Translations under genes and position numbers: made by a program
Assembly (NCBI GenBank): GCA_016199215.1
Contig: JACQHB010000007.1
Span: 1 to 39,059 of the forward strand
Direction: 5' to 3'
DNA length: 39,059 nt
Origin: Candidatus Doudnabacteria bacterium
Lineage (GTDB): Bacteria; Patescibacteriota; Doudnabacteria; UBA920; O2-02-FULL-48-8
The notes under the pieces: model-generated
Seen by the model: the letters and a program-made list of their open reading frames with translations, nothing else
Databases searched by the model: none
What the model was told of the DNA's origin: nothing
In this document: positions 1-7,521 of the stretch, piece by piece
How the letters are laid out: each line of letters starts with the position of its first letter
Position numbering within the stretch: position 1 is the stretch's first letter

Positions 1-16
1 AGCCGATTTTAATATG

Positions 17-54
17 ATACTGACAAAAAATGCTATAGCATTTTTTGTCAGTAT
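17..54. repeat. 38-bp perfect palindrome, possible bidirectional terminator
   Basis: Bases 17-54 read the same on both strands with no mismatch, centred between 35 and 36 (TGCTA/TAGCA). The core is A6-TGCTATAGCA-T6, so a hairpin on either strand would be followed by part of a T-run. It could end transcription of an unseen gene to the left, or be a protein-binding dyad. There is essentially no loop, which is unusual for an intrinsic terminator, so the role is uncertain. Confidence 0.6.
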
Positions 55-103
55 GGGGATATTGCGGTTATCAGCTCTCTTCCCTAGTTTTTTGAGGGTT
101 GAT

Positions 104-132
104 TTGACAGAAGCGGAAGCAATTGATAGATT
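104..132 (+). promoter_or_regulatory. Predicted sigma70-type promoter for the lipase gene
   Basis: A perfect -35 hexamer TTGACA (104-109) is followed after 17 bases by TAGATT (127-132), a 4/6 match to the -10 consensus. A transcript from here would have an untranslated leader of about 100 bases before the GTG at 241. No other good promoter is visible between the palindrome and the gene. Confidence 0.5.
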
Positions 133-240
133 TTGAATAAGATTAATAAGACTGTTTTTCCAAGATTAAAGTGAATCAAGGGTTGGATAATATTTAACAG
201 GTCTTTAAGAACTTTTTTATCTTTAATTTTATTTGCTAAC

Positions 241-3069
241 GTGCCAATTCCTAACCAAAACCCATCCATAAAAAAATTTTTTATTTTGGGAACACTCTGT
301 CTAGGTGTTCTTTTTTTGTCTCCTCAAAAATCTTCTGCCGCGCTGACTTTACCGGTTACTTCCTGCGACCAGCAGTTGGCAAATATGCCGAAAATCAAAG
401 CTGACATGCAACAGGAAGACGGCGCGAAATCTTTCACTTATGGACCTGATAATAATTCTTTTGTCTCTTTAAGCGGCGACGTCGTTACTTTTAATATCAG
501 CGTTCTTTTTGATCCTATGGTTTCGCCAAACCGGGTTATTAGATTTAACGCGTTTAACGCTAACTGTTCCGGGGTTTATGGGAATGCTTTTATCAATTTT
601 TTGACCAGCAACAACACAATTGCTTATAACAAGGCAACCACAGGCCTTAAATTTAACCAGGAAGATGAGTATATGCCGACAATGATGGGATTGCCGCGCT
701 ACATTTGGCTTGAGGTTTGGGATGGCAAGAACGATGGAATTTTTGCAAGTTATTCTTATTTGGTTGATTTAAATGAGCCAGCAAATCCCACAGGGACCAC
801 GGTTGAGGAAGAGCCTATACCGCAACCGGAACCGGATGCAGAACCGGAAGAACAGCCGCAGGAACCCCAAGAACCATCCGGTAAACGACCAGTGTTAATT
901 ATCCCCGGGATAATGGGTAGCGAGCTCTATGAAGGTAATGAAAAGGTTTGGGAGAGAAAGGGCAAAATTGCTTTACACTACAAAGACCAATATTTAATTG
1001 ATAAATTATTATTAGAAGAGAGAGGTCGTTCTGTAAAAACTATCGTTCCTAATGAAGTAATAAAGAAGGTACTGACAGTAGATACATTTGATGGGTTAAC
1101 AAAATATTTTGAAGCTAATGGATATGAAGAAGAGGGAAGTCTTTTCTTCTTGCCTTATGATTGGCGATTAAATTTAGACGATAATATTAATCTACTCAAG
1201 GAAAAAATTGATACGATAAAATTATCCACTCGATTTATTAAGTTAGATTTTATAGTACATAGTATGGGGGGTTTGCTTATAGAAGATTATTTGAATAAGG
1301 AGGGCCTAGAAAGTATCAATAAACTGATTTTTGTTGGGACGCCACAATTAGGTTCTCCTAAATCAGTGAAGGTTTTATTAACTGGCGATACAGGGCTAAC
1401 AAAATATTTACTTAGTCATGAAACTATTAAGGAATTGGGTAGGAACATGACTTCAGTTTATCAATTATTGCCAAATCCTAGGTATTTTCAAATTTTCGAT
1501 CATTATCTAAATTTAATGAATCGTGATTTAAGAACATACGAAAATACGAAATTTTTTTTGAGCGAGGAATTGAATTCTTACCTCCTTGACCAAGCCGATC
1601 TATTTTTTCAAAAGGAGCTATATAATTCTAATTTTGGTGATGCCGGTATCTATAATATAATTGGTTGTGGTTTAAGCACCCAAGCTTCCTATCGGTATGA
1701 TTCTGAGAACAAAAATATAAATAGAATAGGATATACGACTGGAGATGGGACAGTCCCAATGATAAGTGCTCAATATTTAAACATTCCTTTAGAAAATAAA
1801 TTTTATGTGAATAAGGTTGATCATGCTGAGCTGCCAAGTGATCAGAAAGTCAGAGAGCTTATATTAAATTTACTTAATGGGAATTCTTCTTTTGATCCAA
1901 GCAAAATCAGCACTTCTTCCATTTTTTGTGGATTTAAAGGAAAGCAATTTTCTTGGCGAAGCCCTGTAACCATCCATATTTATGATCAAAACGGGAATCA
2001 TGCGGGGCCAACTGATGATGGAGGGTTTGAAAATAATTTAATTGGGGTCGATTATGAAATTATTGGTGGAGAAAAATTCATCTTCATCCCAACAGATGAC
2101 GGGAATACTTACACAATTCAGGCGACCGGTGATGAAGTAGGAACCTTTGATTTAGTAATGTCAGATATTGATAACGGTGAAGCAACTGGCTCGACTGTTT
2201 ATAATGATGTTCCGATTACAGGTTCCAGCCAGATTAATGTAGATATTAGCGGGATAATCAGTCTTGATTTTGCTGGGGATGGAAGTTTCGAAACTCTGGA
2301 ACCAAGTTCCAGTTTAACCGGAGATGCGGTTGATGATCTAACTGCGCCTGAGACTGTTTATACTATTGATGGGGATAAGGGCGTTAACGGGAACTATATA
2401 AATAGTGCTACAATTACATTACAAGCGACTGACGATAGTTCCGGGATCTTGGAAACAAAGTATTCAATTGATAATTCTGCATACGAAGTATATACAGGCC
2501 CTGTTATTCTTAACGAAAACGGCGCTCATAGCTTCAGCTTCTATTCAGTGGATAAGGCTGGGAACAATGAAACTGTTCAGCAGATTCAAGGAATAATAAT
2601 AGAGCCAGATCTTTCAAACAGTATTGGCGGAGGGAGTTATGCCACTGATCCTGGTCAACAACAAAGAGAAGGCCAAGTTTTGGGAGAGAAAACTGAAAAG
2701 AAAATCGAGGAAAAAGAAAAATTAAAGGATGGAACGCTAGTCCTGGATTCAACAGACGGAAGAACAGTATATATGATCGGAACCGGTGGGAAGAAATACG
2801 GATTTACGTCGCAAGAAATTTTCTGGGGATTGGGATACAGTTTTGAAAATTTGGTAACCGAGGATGTAAGCAATTATGAGCTTGGCGGGTTAGTTGACAC
2901 AGTTGAACGAGCACATCCGGATGGAAGTTTGGTCGTTGATAAAGATGGGGTGGTCTGGTTTATTAATTTTGGCCATAGAGCACTTGTTGATAGAAAGGAT
3001 TTTCTGAGTTTCAATAACAAGCAATTAGTTATTATTAATAACCATGATTTAAAATTAATAACTTTATGA
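241..3069 (+). CDS. Secreted LCAT-like alpha/beta-hydrolase (lipase/acyltransferase) with adhesion-type C-terminus
   Basis: A 942-aa protein from a GTG start. The N-terminus is a signal peptide (KKFFILGTLCLGVLFL, residues about 11-33). A Pro/Glu-rich linker (about 188-213) leads to a lecithin:cholesterol acyltransferase-like hydrolase domain (about 215-560): oxyanion loop PVLIIPGIMGS near 217-227, nucleophile Ser341 in HSMGG, likely Asp502 in GDGTVP and His528 in DHAEL. All three catalytic residues are thus present. Downstream are Ig-like segments (about 690-800) and two short repeats with Val-Tyr/Val-Trp and Gly-Phe motifs at the C-terminus, resembling wall- or surface-associated modules of other CPR exoproteins. 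It probably hydrolyses lipid or ester bonds outside the cell. The hydrolase segment (about 890-1880) looks more AT-rich than both flanks, so the protein may be a composite. The start lacks a Shine-Dalgarno site but is the only one that keeps the signal peptide. Confidence 0.82.
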   Translation: MPIPNQNPSIKKFFILGTLCLGVLFLSPQKSSAALTLPVTSCDQQLANMPKIKADMQQEDGAKSFTYGPDNNSFVSLSGDVVTFNISVLFDPMVSPNRVIRFNAFNANCSGVYGNAFINFLTSNNTIAYNKATTGLKFNQEDEYMPTMMGLPRYIWLEVWDGKNDGIFASYSYLVDLNEPANPTGTTVEEEPIPQPEPDAEPEEQPQEPQEPSGKRPVLIIPGIMGSELYEGNEKVWERKGKIALHYKDQYLIDKLLLEERGRSVKTIVPNEVIKKVLTVDTFDGLTKYFEANGYEEEGSLFFLPYDWRLNLDDNINLLKEKIDTIKLSTRFIKLDFIVHSMGGLLIEDYLNKEGLESINKLIFVGTPQLGSPKSVKVLLTGDTGLTKYLLSHETIKELGRNMTSVYQLLPNPRYFQIFDHYLNLMNRDLRTYENTKFFLSEELNSYLLDQADLFFQKELYNSNFGDAGIYNIIGCGLSTQASYRYDSENKNINRIGYTTGDGTVPMISAQYLNIPLENKFYVNKVDHAELPSDQKVRELILNLLNGNSSFDPSKISTSSIFCGFKGKQFSWRSPVTIHIYDQNGNHAGPTDDGGFENNLIGVDYEIIGGEKFIFIPTDDGNTYTIQATGDEVGTFDLVMSDIDNGEATGSTVYNDVPITGSSQINVDISGIISLDFAGDGSFETLEPSSSLTGDAVDDLTAPETVYTIDGDKGVNGNYINSATITLQATDDSSGILETKYSIDNSAYEVYTGPVILNENGAHSFSFYSVDKAGNNETVQQIQGIIIEPDLSNSIGGGSYATDPGQQQREGQVLGEKTEKKIEEKEKLKDGTLVLDSTDGRTVYMIGTGGKKYGFTSQEIFWGLGYSFENLVTEDVSNYELGGLVDTVERAHPDGSLVVDKDGVVWFINFGHRALVDRKDFLSFNNKQLVIINNHDLKLITL

Positions 3070-3350
3070 AAAAAAATATTCTTTTGCTTTTAATGTTTTA
3101 TTTTATACCTAATTTAGTAATTGTATGGTTATATCAGCAGAATGTAAGATTAGGACAAAATAGTTATATTCTCGATTATAAGAATCTACTTATATTTATT
3201 CTAGCGTTAACTCTCCTTTCACCAATTTTTATAGTAATTGACTCAATAAGCAGAAAGTCAAGTCACGCTTGGATTCTAATTTCCTTAATTTTAATAATTT
3301 TAACAGCCGGGTACATTTATTTCTTATACTCTTTTAAAGGGTTTTTTTAA
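3066..3350 (+). CDS. Small three-helix membrane protein
   Basis: A 94-aa protein with three hydrophobic stretches (about residues 4-23, 40-58 and 68-90). Its ATG overlaps the lipase stop codon (ATGA at 3066-3069), so the two genes are probably translationally coupled. The family is not recognised. The coupling suggests a membrane partner, anchor or immunity-like role for the exported lipase, but nothing in the sequence proves this. The end of the gene is folded into the terminator stem. Confidence 0.6.
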   Translation: MKKNILLLLMFYFIPNLVIVWLYQQNVRLGQNSYILDYKNLLIFILALTLLSPIFIVIDSISRKSSHAWILISLILIILTAGYIYFLYSFKGFF

Positions 3351-3365
3351 AAGAGTATAATTTTT
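3324..3365 (+). terminator. Intrinsic terminator of the lipase operon
   Basis: A 15-bp perfect stem (3324-3338 with 3346-3360) around a 7-base loop is followed by TTTTT (3361-3365). The stem overlaps the last codons and stop of the small membrane protein gene. Confidence 0.75.
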
Positions 3366-3392
3366 GACAAAATGGGGGAAAAGTCCTATAAT
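3364..3392 (+). promoter_or_regulatory. Consensus sigma70-type promoter of the pilus operon, with overlapping dyad
   Basis: TTGACA (3364-3369), a 17-base spacer and TATAAT (3387-3392) are a full match to the consensus. The -10 box lies inside an 11-bp perfect inverted repeat (3379-3389 with 3395-3405, loop AATAA) that ends in a T-run. The dyad could be an operator covering the start site, or an early attenuating hairpin. The leader to the pilB ATG would be about 70 bases. Confidence 0.8.
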
Positions 3393-3467
3393 AAATAGGA
3401 CTTTTTGTGTATTTGAGATCCCAAAACAGGTTCGGGATTGCGTTTTTAAGAAAGAAAAACAAAACCA

Positions 3468-5216
3468 ATGAATTTAGATGTCCAGGAATTGAAAAGGGCC
3501 GTGGTTGGCAAAAAACTTGTCACAGTTCACGCTTGGAATGATTTGGTCAAAGAAGCCGTGGAGAAAAAAGCGGACTTAGCTCAGCTGTTGATCGAAAAAA
3601 AGATCTTGGACGAGGAAGCGTTGGCCCAAATTTCGGCCGGCTTTTTAGATTCCGAGTTTGTTGACCTAAAACAACTTGGGCAAATTTCCAAGGAAGTTTT
3701 GCTGTTGGTGCCGGAGCCGATCGCCCGGCGTCACGGCGTGATCGCTTTTGGCAAAGAAAAGGACAAACTTAAGCTTGCAATGATCGATCCCAATGACTTG
3801 GAAACCAGGGACGCGATCAAGAAAAAAACTGACCTAGTAGTCGAGCCTTATTTGATTTCCAAAGGATCACTTGATTACGGATTGAAGCAATACCATACTT
3901 CGTTGGAGGCGGAATTTGCCAAAATCGTTTCCAAACAAGACACCGCGGACGAGAAACAAAAGCAGGACGTAAACGAGAAGCTCAAGGAGATGGCTGAAGA
4001 AATCCCGGTTGTCCGGGTCGTGGACACGCTTTTGGAATACGCGATTTTTGAAAAAGCCTCGGATATCCATATAGAGCCGCAAGAAAAAGAGGTAATCGTC
4101 CGCTACCGAATTGACGGCGTGCTGCATGATGCCATGACCCTGCCAAAAGTGATCCAGCCGGCGTTGGTCGCCCGCATCAAGGTTATTGCCAATCTCAAGA
4201 TCGACGAGCATCGTCTGCCGCAGGACGGCCGGTTCAAAATCCAAAAAGACGAATATAATATTTCATTCCGCGTCTCCACCATTCCGGTGTTTGACGGGGA
4301 AAAAGTCGTGATGCGTCTGCTGGATGAATCGGCCAAAGCCATGAGTTTGGAAGAATTGGGATTTTTCCACCGCAACTACGAAACGATCATCCGGAATGTC
4401 AAAAAACCCCACGGGGCTTTGCTGGTCACAGGGCCTACGGGCAGCGGAAAGTCCACGACCCTTTATACGATTCTTTCCATGTTAAATACGAAAAACGTAA
4501 ATATTTCAACGATTGAAGACCCGATTGAATACAGGATTGAGGGGATCAACCAAATGCAGGTGAATCCGAAAATTGGGCTGACTTTTGCCCAGGGGTTGCG
4601 CGCGCTTTTGCGCCAAGACCCCAACGTGATTATGATCGGTGAAATCCGCGACACTGAAACCGCGGAAGAAGCAGTGCACGCCGCGCTTACCGGCCATATA
4701 GTGCTTTCCACCTTGCATACCAACAACGCCGGCGGCGCGCTCCCCAGGCTTTTGGATATTGGCGTTGAGCCTTATTTGATTGCCTCCACGGTCAATGCCG
4801 TGGTCGGCCAGCGCCTGACCAGGCAGATCTGCCAGGATTGCAAAATCGAGGACAAGATAGACGCCAAAGAGGAAGAGGAACTGCGCAAGGAATTTAATAT
4901 CGACGTCCTGCTTGCAGTCATGAAGCGGGAGGGGTTTATAGAAAAATCGGTCAAGACTTTATCGGAGCTGACTTTTTACAAAGGCAAGGGTTGCGACAAG
5001 TGCGCGCATACCGGATACAAAGGGCGAAAAGGAATTTTCGAAGTTTTGGAAGTTAGCGCCGAAATCCAAGACCTGATCCTCAAGCATGCTCCTACCAGCC
5101 AGATCCAGGACAAGGCAGTGGAGGCCGGAATGATTCTGATGTGGCAGGATGGATTCATCAAGTGCATTCAAGGCAGGACCACGATAGAAGAAATTTTGAG
5201 GGTAAGCAAGGAATAA
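3468..5216 (+). CDS. pilB: Type IV pilus assembly ATPase PilB (GspE family)
   Basis: A 582-aa cytoplasmic hexameric ATPase that drives pilus extension. The N-terminal MshEN/T2SSE-N-type domain covers about residues 1-145. The catalytic core has Walker A GPTGSGKS at 322-329, the Walker B region GEIRDTET, and the His box with STLHTNNA. A tetracysteine zinc site is complete (C455/C458 and C509/C512), which is typical of extension ATPases and absent from PilT. The length is normal for PilB. It is the first gene behind a strong promoter; pilC follows after a heptamer-repeat hairpin. Confidence 0.96.
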   Translation: MNLDVQELKRAVVGKKLVTVHAWNDLVKEAVEKKADLAQLLIEKKILDEEALAQISAGFLDSEFVDLKQLGQISKEVLLLVPEPIARRHGVIAFGKEKDKLKLAMIDPNDLETRDAIKKKTDLVVEPYLISKGSLDYGLKQYHTSLEAEFAKIVSKQDTADEKQKQDVNEKLKEMAEEIPVVRVVDTLLEYAIFEKASDIHIEPQEKEVIVRYRIDGVLHDAMTLPKVIQPALVARIKVIANLKIDEHRLPQDGRFKIQKDEYNISFRVSTIPVFDGEKVVMRLLDESAKAMSLEELGFFHRNYETIIRNVKKPHGALLVTGPTGSGKSTTLYTILSMLNTKNVNISTIEDPIEYRIEGINQMQVNPKIGLTFAQGLRALLRQDPNVIMIGEIRDTETAEEAVHAALTGHIVLSTLHTNNAGGALPRLLDIGVEPYLIASTVNAVVGQRLTRQICQDCKIEDKIDAKEEEELRKEFNIDVLLAVMKREGFIEKSVKTLSELTFYKGKGCDKCAHTGYKGRKGIFEVLEVSAEIQDLILKHAPTSQIQDKAVEAGMILMWQDGFIKCIQGRTTIEEILRVSKE

Positions 5217-5218
5217 TG

Positions 5219-5328
5219 CAAAGATCAAAAATCAAAAATCAAAATGTAATTAAAAAAGCAAAAAGAACAATAAGTTTTAATTTTGCATTGTCATTTTGCA
5301 TTTTGCATTTTGACTTTTGAATTTTTAG
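5219..5328. repeat. Heptamer-repeat hairpin between pilB and pilC
   Basis: The left arm has tandem copies of ATCAAAA-type 7-mers (about 5222-5245). The right arm has tandem CATTTTG 7-mers (about 5290-5318), with an inner AATTAAAA/TTTTAATT stem. The arms pair imperfectly. The right arm ends just before the pilC ATG. It has the same architecture as the hairpins at 13830, 15993, 24815 and 26431. Confidence 0.7.
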
Positions 5329-5330
5329 TC

Positions 5331-6545
5331 ATGCCGGATTTTAATTACATCGCCAGAAGCAGAGAAGGAGTCTTGGAAAAAGACGTGCTTTTTGCCCAGA
5401 ACGAAAAAGCCGTGGCTGATGTATTGCGCGCCAAAGGCCTGATCCCGACTTCGATCAAGGTTTCTAAAAAAGCGATCGACTGGAAAGAAGCGGCCGAGTA
5501 TTTCCAGCGGATCAAGCTGCTGGACAAAATCAGCTTTATCAAAAATTTGGGAGTAATGATTAAGGCGGGTCTTCCCGTGTCCAAGAGCCTTAAAATTTTG
5601 GTGGAGCAGACGCCGAACAAAAAATTAGCAAAAATAATCGCGGACATTTCAAGGCAGGTGGAGGGCGGGCATAGCTTGTCCGACTCCGTCCGGCGATACC
5701 CCAAAGTTTTCTCCCCGATTTTTGTCAGTATGGTCGGGGTGGGCGAGGTGTCGGGAAACCTTGAGCAGAATTTGGCTTATTTGGCGGATCAGCTGCAGAG
5801 GGATTATGACCTGATGTCCAAAGCCCGGGGAGCTTTGACTTATCCGATTGTGGTTTTGGTGGCGCTGGCTATTGTCGGGTTTTTGATGTTTACCTTTGTG
5901 CTTCCAAAGCTGACCAGCACTTTCAAGGATTTCCAGGTCGAATTGCCGTTCATGACCAAAGTCGTGATCGGGGTAGTGGATGTGTTTGCCCATTGGGGAA
6001 TCTTGATTTTAATTTTGATAGTGGTCGGGGTGTTTGGGTTTATTTCCTGGCGCAAAACCCCCGGAGGAAAAAAAATTATCCATAAACTGGTCTTATATAT
6101 TCCAATCGCGTCCGGAATTGTCGCCAAAATCAATCAAGCGAGATTTGTCCGCGTGCTTTCCTCGCTGATCAAAAGCGGTATGCCGATAGTTGAAGCGTTG
6201 GATGTTTCTTCCAACGTGGTCGGCAACATTTATTATCAGAAAGTGATTTCTGACGCGTCTTCCAAGGTGAGAGTCGGTTCGCCAATGGCTTTGGCATTCA
6301 AGAAAAATCCGAAATTGTTCTCAAATCTTGTGGTGCAGATGATGGAAGTGGGGGAAGAGTCCGGCACTACCGAGGTGGTCCTTTCTGAAGTCGCCAATTT
6401 TTACGAAGCCGAGATCGACCAGACCATGAAAAATTTATCCTCGATTCTTGAGCCGGTGATTATGATGGTAATCGGCGCCGTGGTTGGCCTTTTGGCAGTC
6501 GCTTTGATTACGCCAATTTACAATATTACCCAGAATATTGGTTAG
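5331..6545 (+). CDS. pilC: Type IV pilus inner-membrane platform protein PilC (GspF family)
   Basis: A 404-aa polytopic platform protein that couples PilB to pilin assembly. Two T2SF domains are visible (about residues 55-180 and 255-385), each followed by hydrophobic segments; the first is about 155-185, then about 205-235, and the last about 370-400. The ORF track begins 16 codons upstream at a TTG inside the CATTTTG repeats. The ATG at 5331 (MPDFNYIARS) matches the normal N-terminus and length of the family, so it is chosen here. Confidence 0.95.
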   Translation: MPDFNYIARSREGVLEKDVLFAQNEKAVADVLRAKGLIPTSIKVSKKAIDWKEAAEYFQRIKLLDKISFIKNLGVMIKAGLPVSKSLKILVEQTPNKKLAKIIADISRQVEGGHSLSDSVRRYPKVFSPIFVSMVGVGEVSGNLEQNLAYLADQLQRDYDLMSKARGALTYPIVVLVALAIVGFLMFTFVLPKLTSTFKDFQVELPFMTKVVIGVVDVFAHWGILILILIVVGVFGFISWRKTPGGKKIIHKLVLYIPIASGIVAKINQARFVRVLSSLIKSGMPIVEALDVSSNVVGNIYYQKVISDASSKVRVGSPMALAFKKNPKLFSNLVVQMMEVGEESGTTEVVLSEVANFYEAEIDQTMKNLSSILEPVIMMVIGAVVGLLAVALITPIYNITQNIG

Positions 6546-6556
6546 AGTATAGAAAT

Positions 6557-6964
6557 ATGGGTCCAAATTCCAAATTCCAAATTCCAAATTCCCAAAAGGG
6601 GATCAGCCTGATCGAAGTAATCATCAGCATGTTCATGCTGGCAGTGCTGTTGACGCTGTATGCCGCGGCCATGAACACCCTTGCCCAGACCAAAAAATTG
6701 AAATACGAGGATCTGGCCTACCACGTGGCCAGCAAAAAAATGGAAGAGCTGCGCGCCACTTCTCTTGACTCCCTGCCGTCATCCGGTGCTGTGACGGATC
6801 CAATGCTCGCGCAGATCCCCTCCGGCAGCGCGGATTTTTCCGTGGCTGATTACGGCGGTTTTTCAGGAATGAAGGAAATCGTGGTAACCGTGAACTGGAA
6901 CGACGGTGGGGCAAAGCAGGTCCGGTTGCAGACCCTGGCCGGATCAGGAGGGATTAATCCGTGA
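6557..6964 (+). CDS. Type IV prepilin-like minor pilin (PilV-like)
   Basis: A 135-aa prepilin. The leader ends in QKG, and cleavage by prepilin peptidase would leave ISLIEVIISMFMLAVL, with the conserved Glu at mature position 5 and the hydrophobic assembly helix. The rest is a short globular head. Almost the whole leader (PNSKFQIPNSQ) is encoded by a TCCAAAT 7-mer array. The gene starts 11 bases after pilC stops and overlaps the next gene (GTGA at 6961-6964). It is probably a minor pilin priming assembly; the exact class is uncertain. Confidence 0.85.
   Translation: MGPNSKFQIPNSQKGISLIEVIISMFMLAVLLTLYAAAMNTLAQTKKLKYEDLAYHVASKKMEELRATSLDSLPSSGAVTDPMLAQIPSGSADFSVADYGGFSGMKEIVVTVNWNDGGAKQVRLQTLAGSGGINP
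6562..6589. repeat. Four tandem TCCAAAT heptamers in a prepilin leader
   Basis: Four exact copies of TCCAAAT lie at 6562-6589, in frame, immediately after the start codon region of the prepilin gene. The same array occurs in ksgA at 16372-16392. Confidence 0.85.
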
Positions 6965-7521
6965 AGAAATCCCGGCCAGATTCCAATCAAAAAGGTTTTA
7001 CTCTGATAGAAATGCTAGTCGTGATCGCTATCGTGGGCGTAAGCCTTTTGGTCTTGGCAAATTTGTTTATTGGCCAGAACCGAATTTACAGGACGCAAAC
7101 CGCGGAGCTGAATGTCACCGGCGATGCCCGCGCCTCGTTGGACGATATAGACGCTTACACAAGATCCTCCCACAGGGTGCTGGCATCTTACGATTCATAT
7201 GCTACTGGTGTTCAGACTTTGGTTTTGCAAGTCCAATCCGTAAACGCTTCCAATCAGCTGATCGGGGGAAGCTATGATACGGTGGTTTATTATCTTTCCG
7301 GCTTAACTTTTTACCGTCAAATTTTCCCCGCGGCCGCAAGCGCCAGGACGGCATCAATAAAAAAGCTGGCAGCCAACGTTACTGGCTTGAATTTTTCCTA
7401 CAACAACCAAGACCCAATCCTGGCCAGCCAGATTACCACTGACCTGACCATCCAGGAATCAGCCGGGATCCAGACCAGGAGCATTACCTCGTCATCGAAA
7501 TCTTATTTAAGGAATTTTTAG
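6961..7521 (+). CDS. Type IV prepilin-like minor pilin (PilW-like)
   Basis: A 186-aa prepilin from a GTG start overlapping the previous stop. The leader ends QKG, then FTLIEMLVVIAIVGVSLL with Glu5 and an N-terminal assembly helix. The C-terminal domain is predicted to be beta-rich and has a hydrophobic, unremarkable composition. Its size and position between another minor pilin and a PilX-like gene suggest a PilW-type component of the priming complex. Confidence 0.85.
   Translation: MKKSRPDSNQKGFTLIEMLVVIAIVGVSLLVLANLFIGQNRIYRTQTAELNVTGDARASLDDIDAYTRSSHRVLASYDSYATGVQTLVLQVQSVNASNQLIGGSYDTVVYYLSGLTFYRQIFPAAASARTASIKKLAANVTGLNFSYNNQDPILASQITTDLTIQESAGIQTRSITSSSKSYLRNF

Noticed and set aside
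5219-5328. CRISPR-like array
   Set aside because: Units are only 7 bp, degenerate and without spacers; no cas genes are present.
5283-5330. N-terminal extension of PilC from TTG
   Set aside because: These codons are CATTTTG repeats giving HCHFAFCILTFEF; the family N-terminus begins at the ATG 5331.
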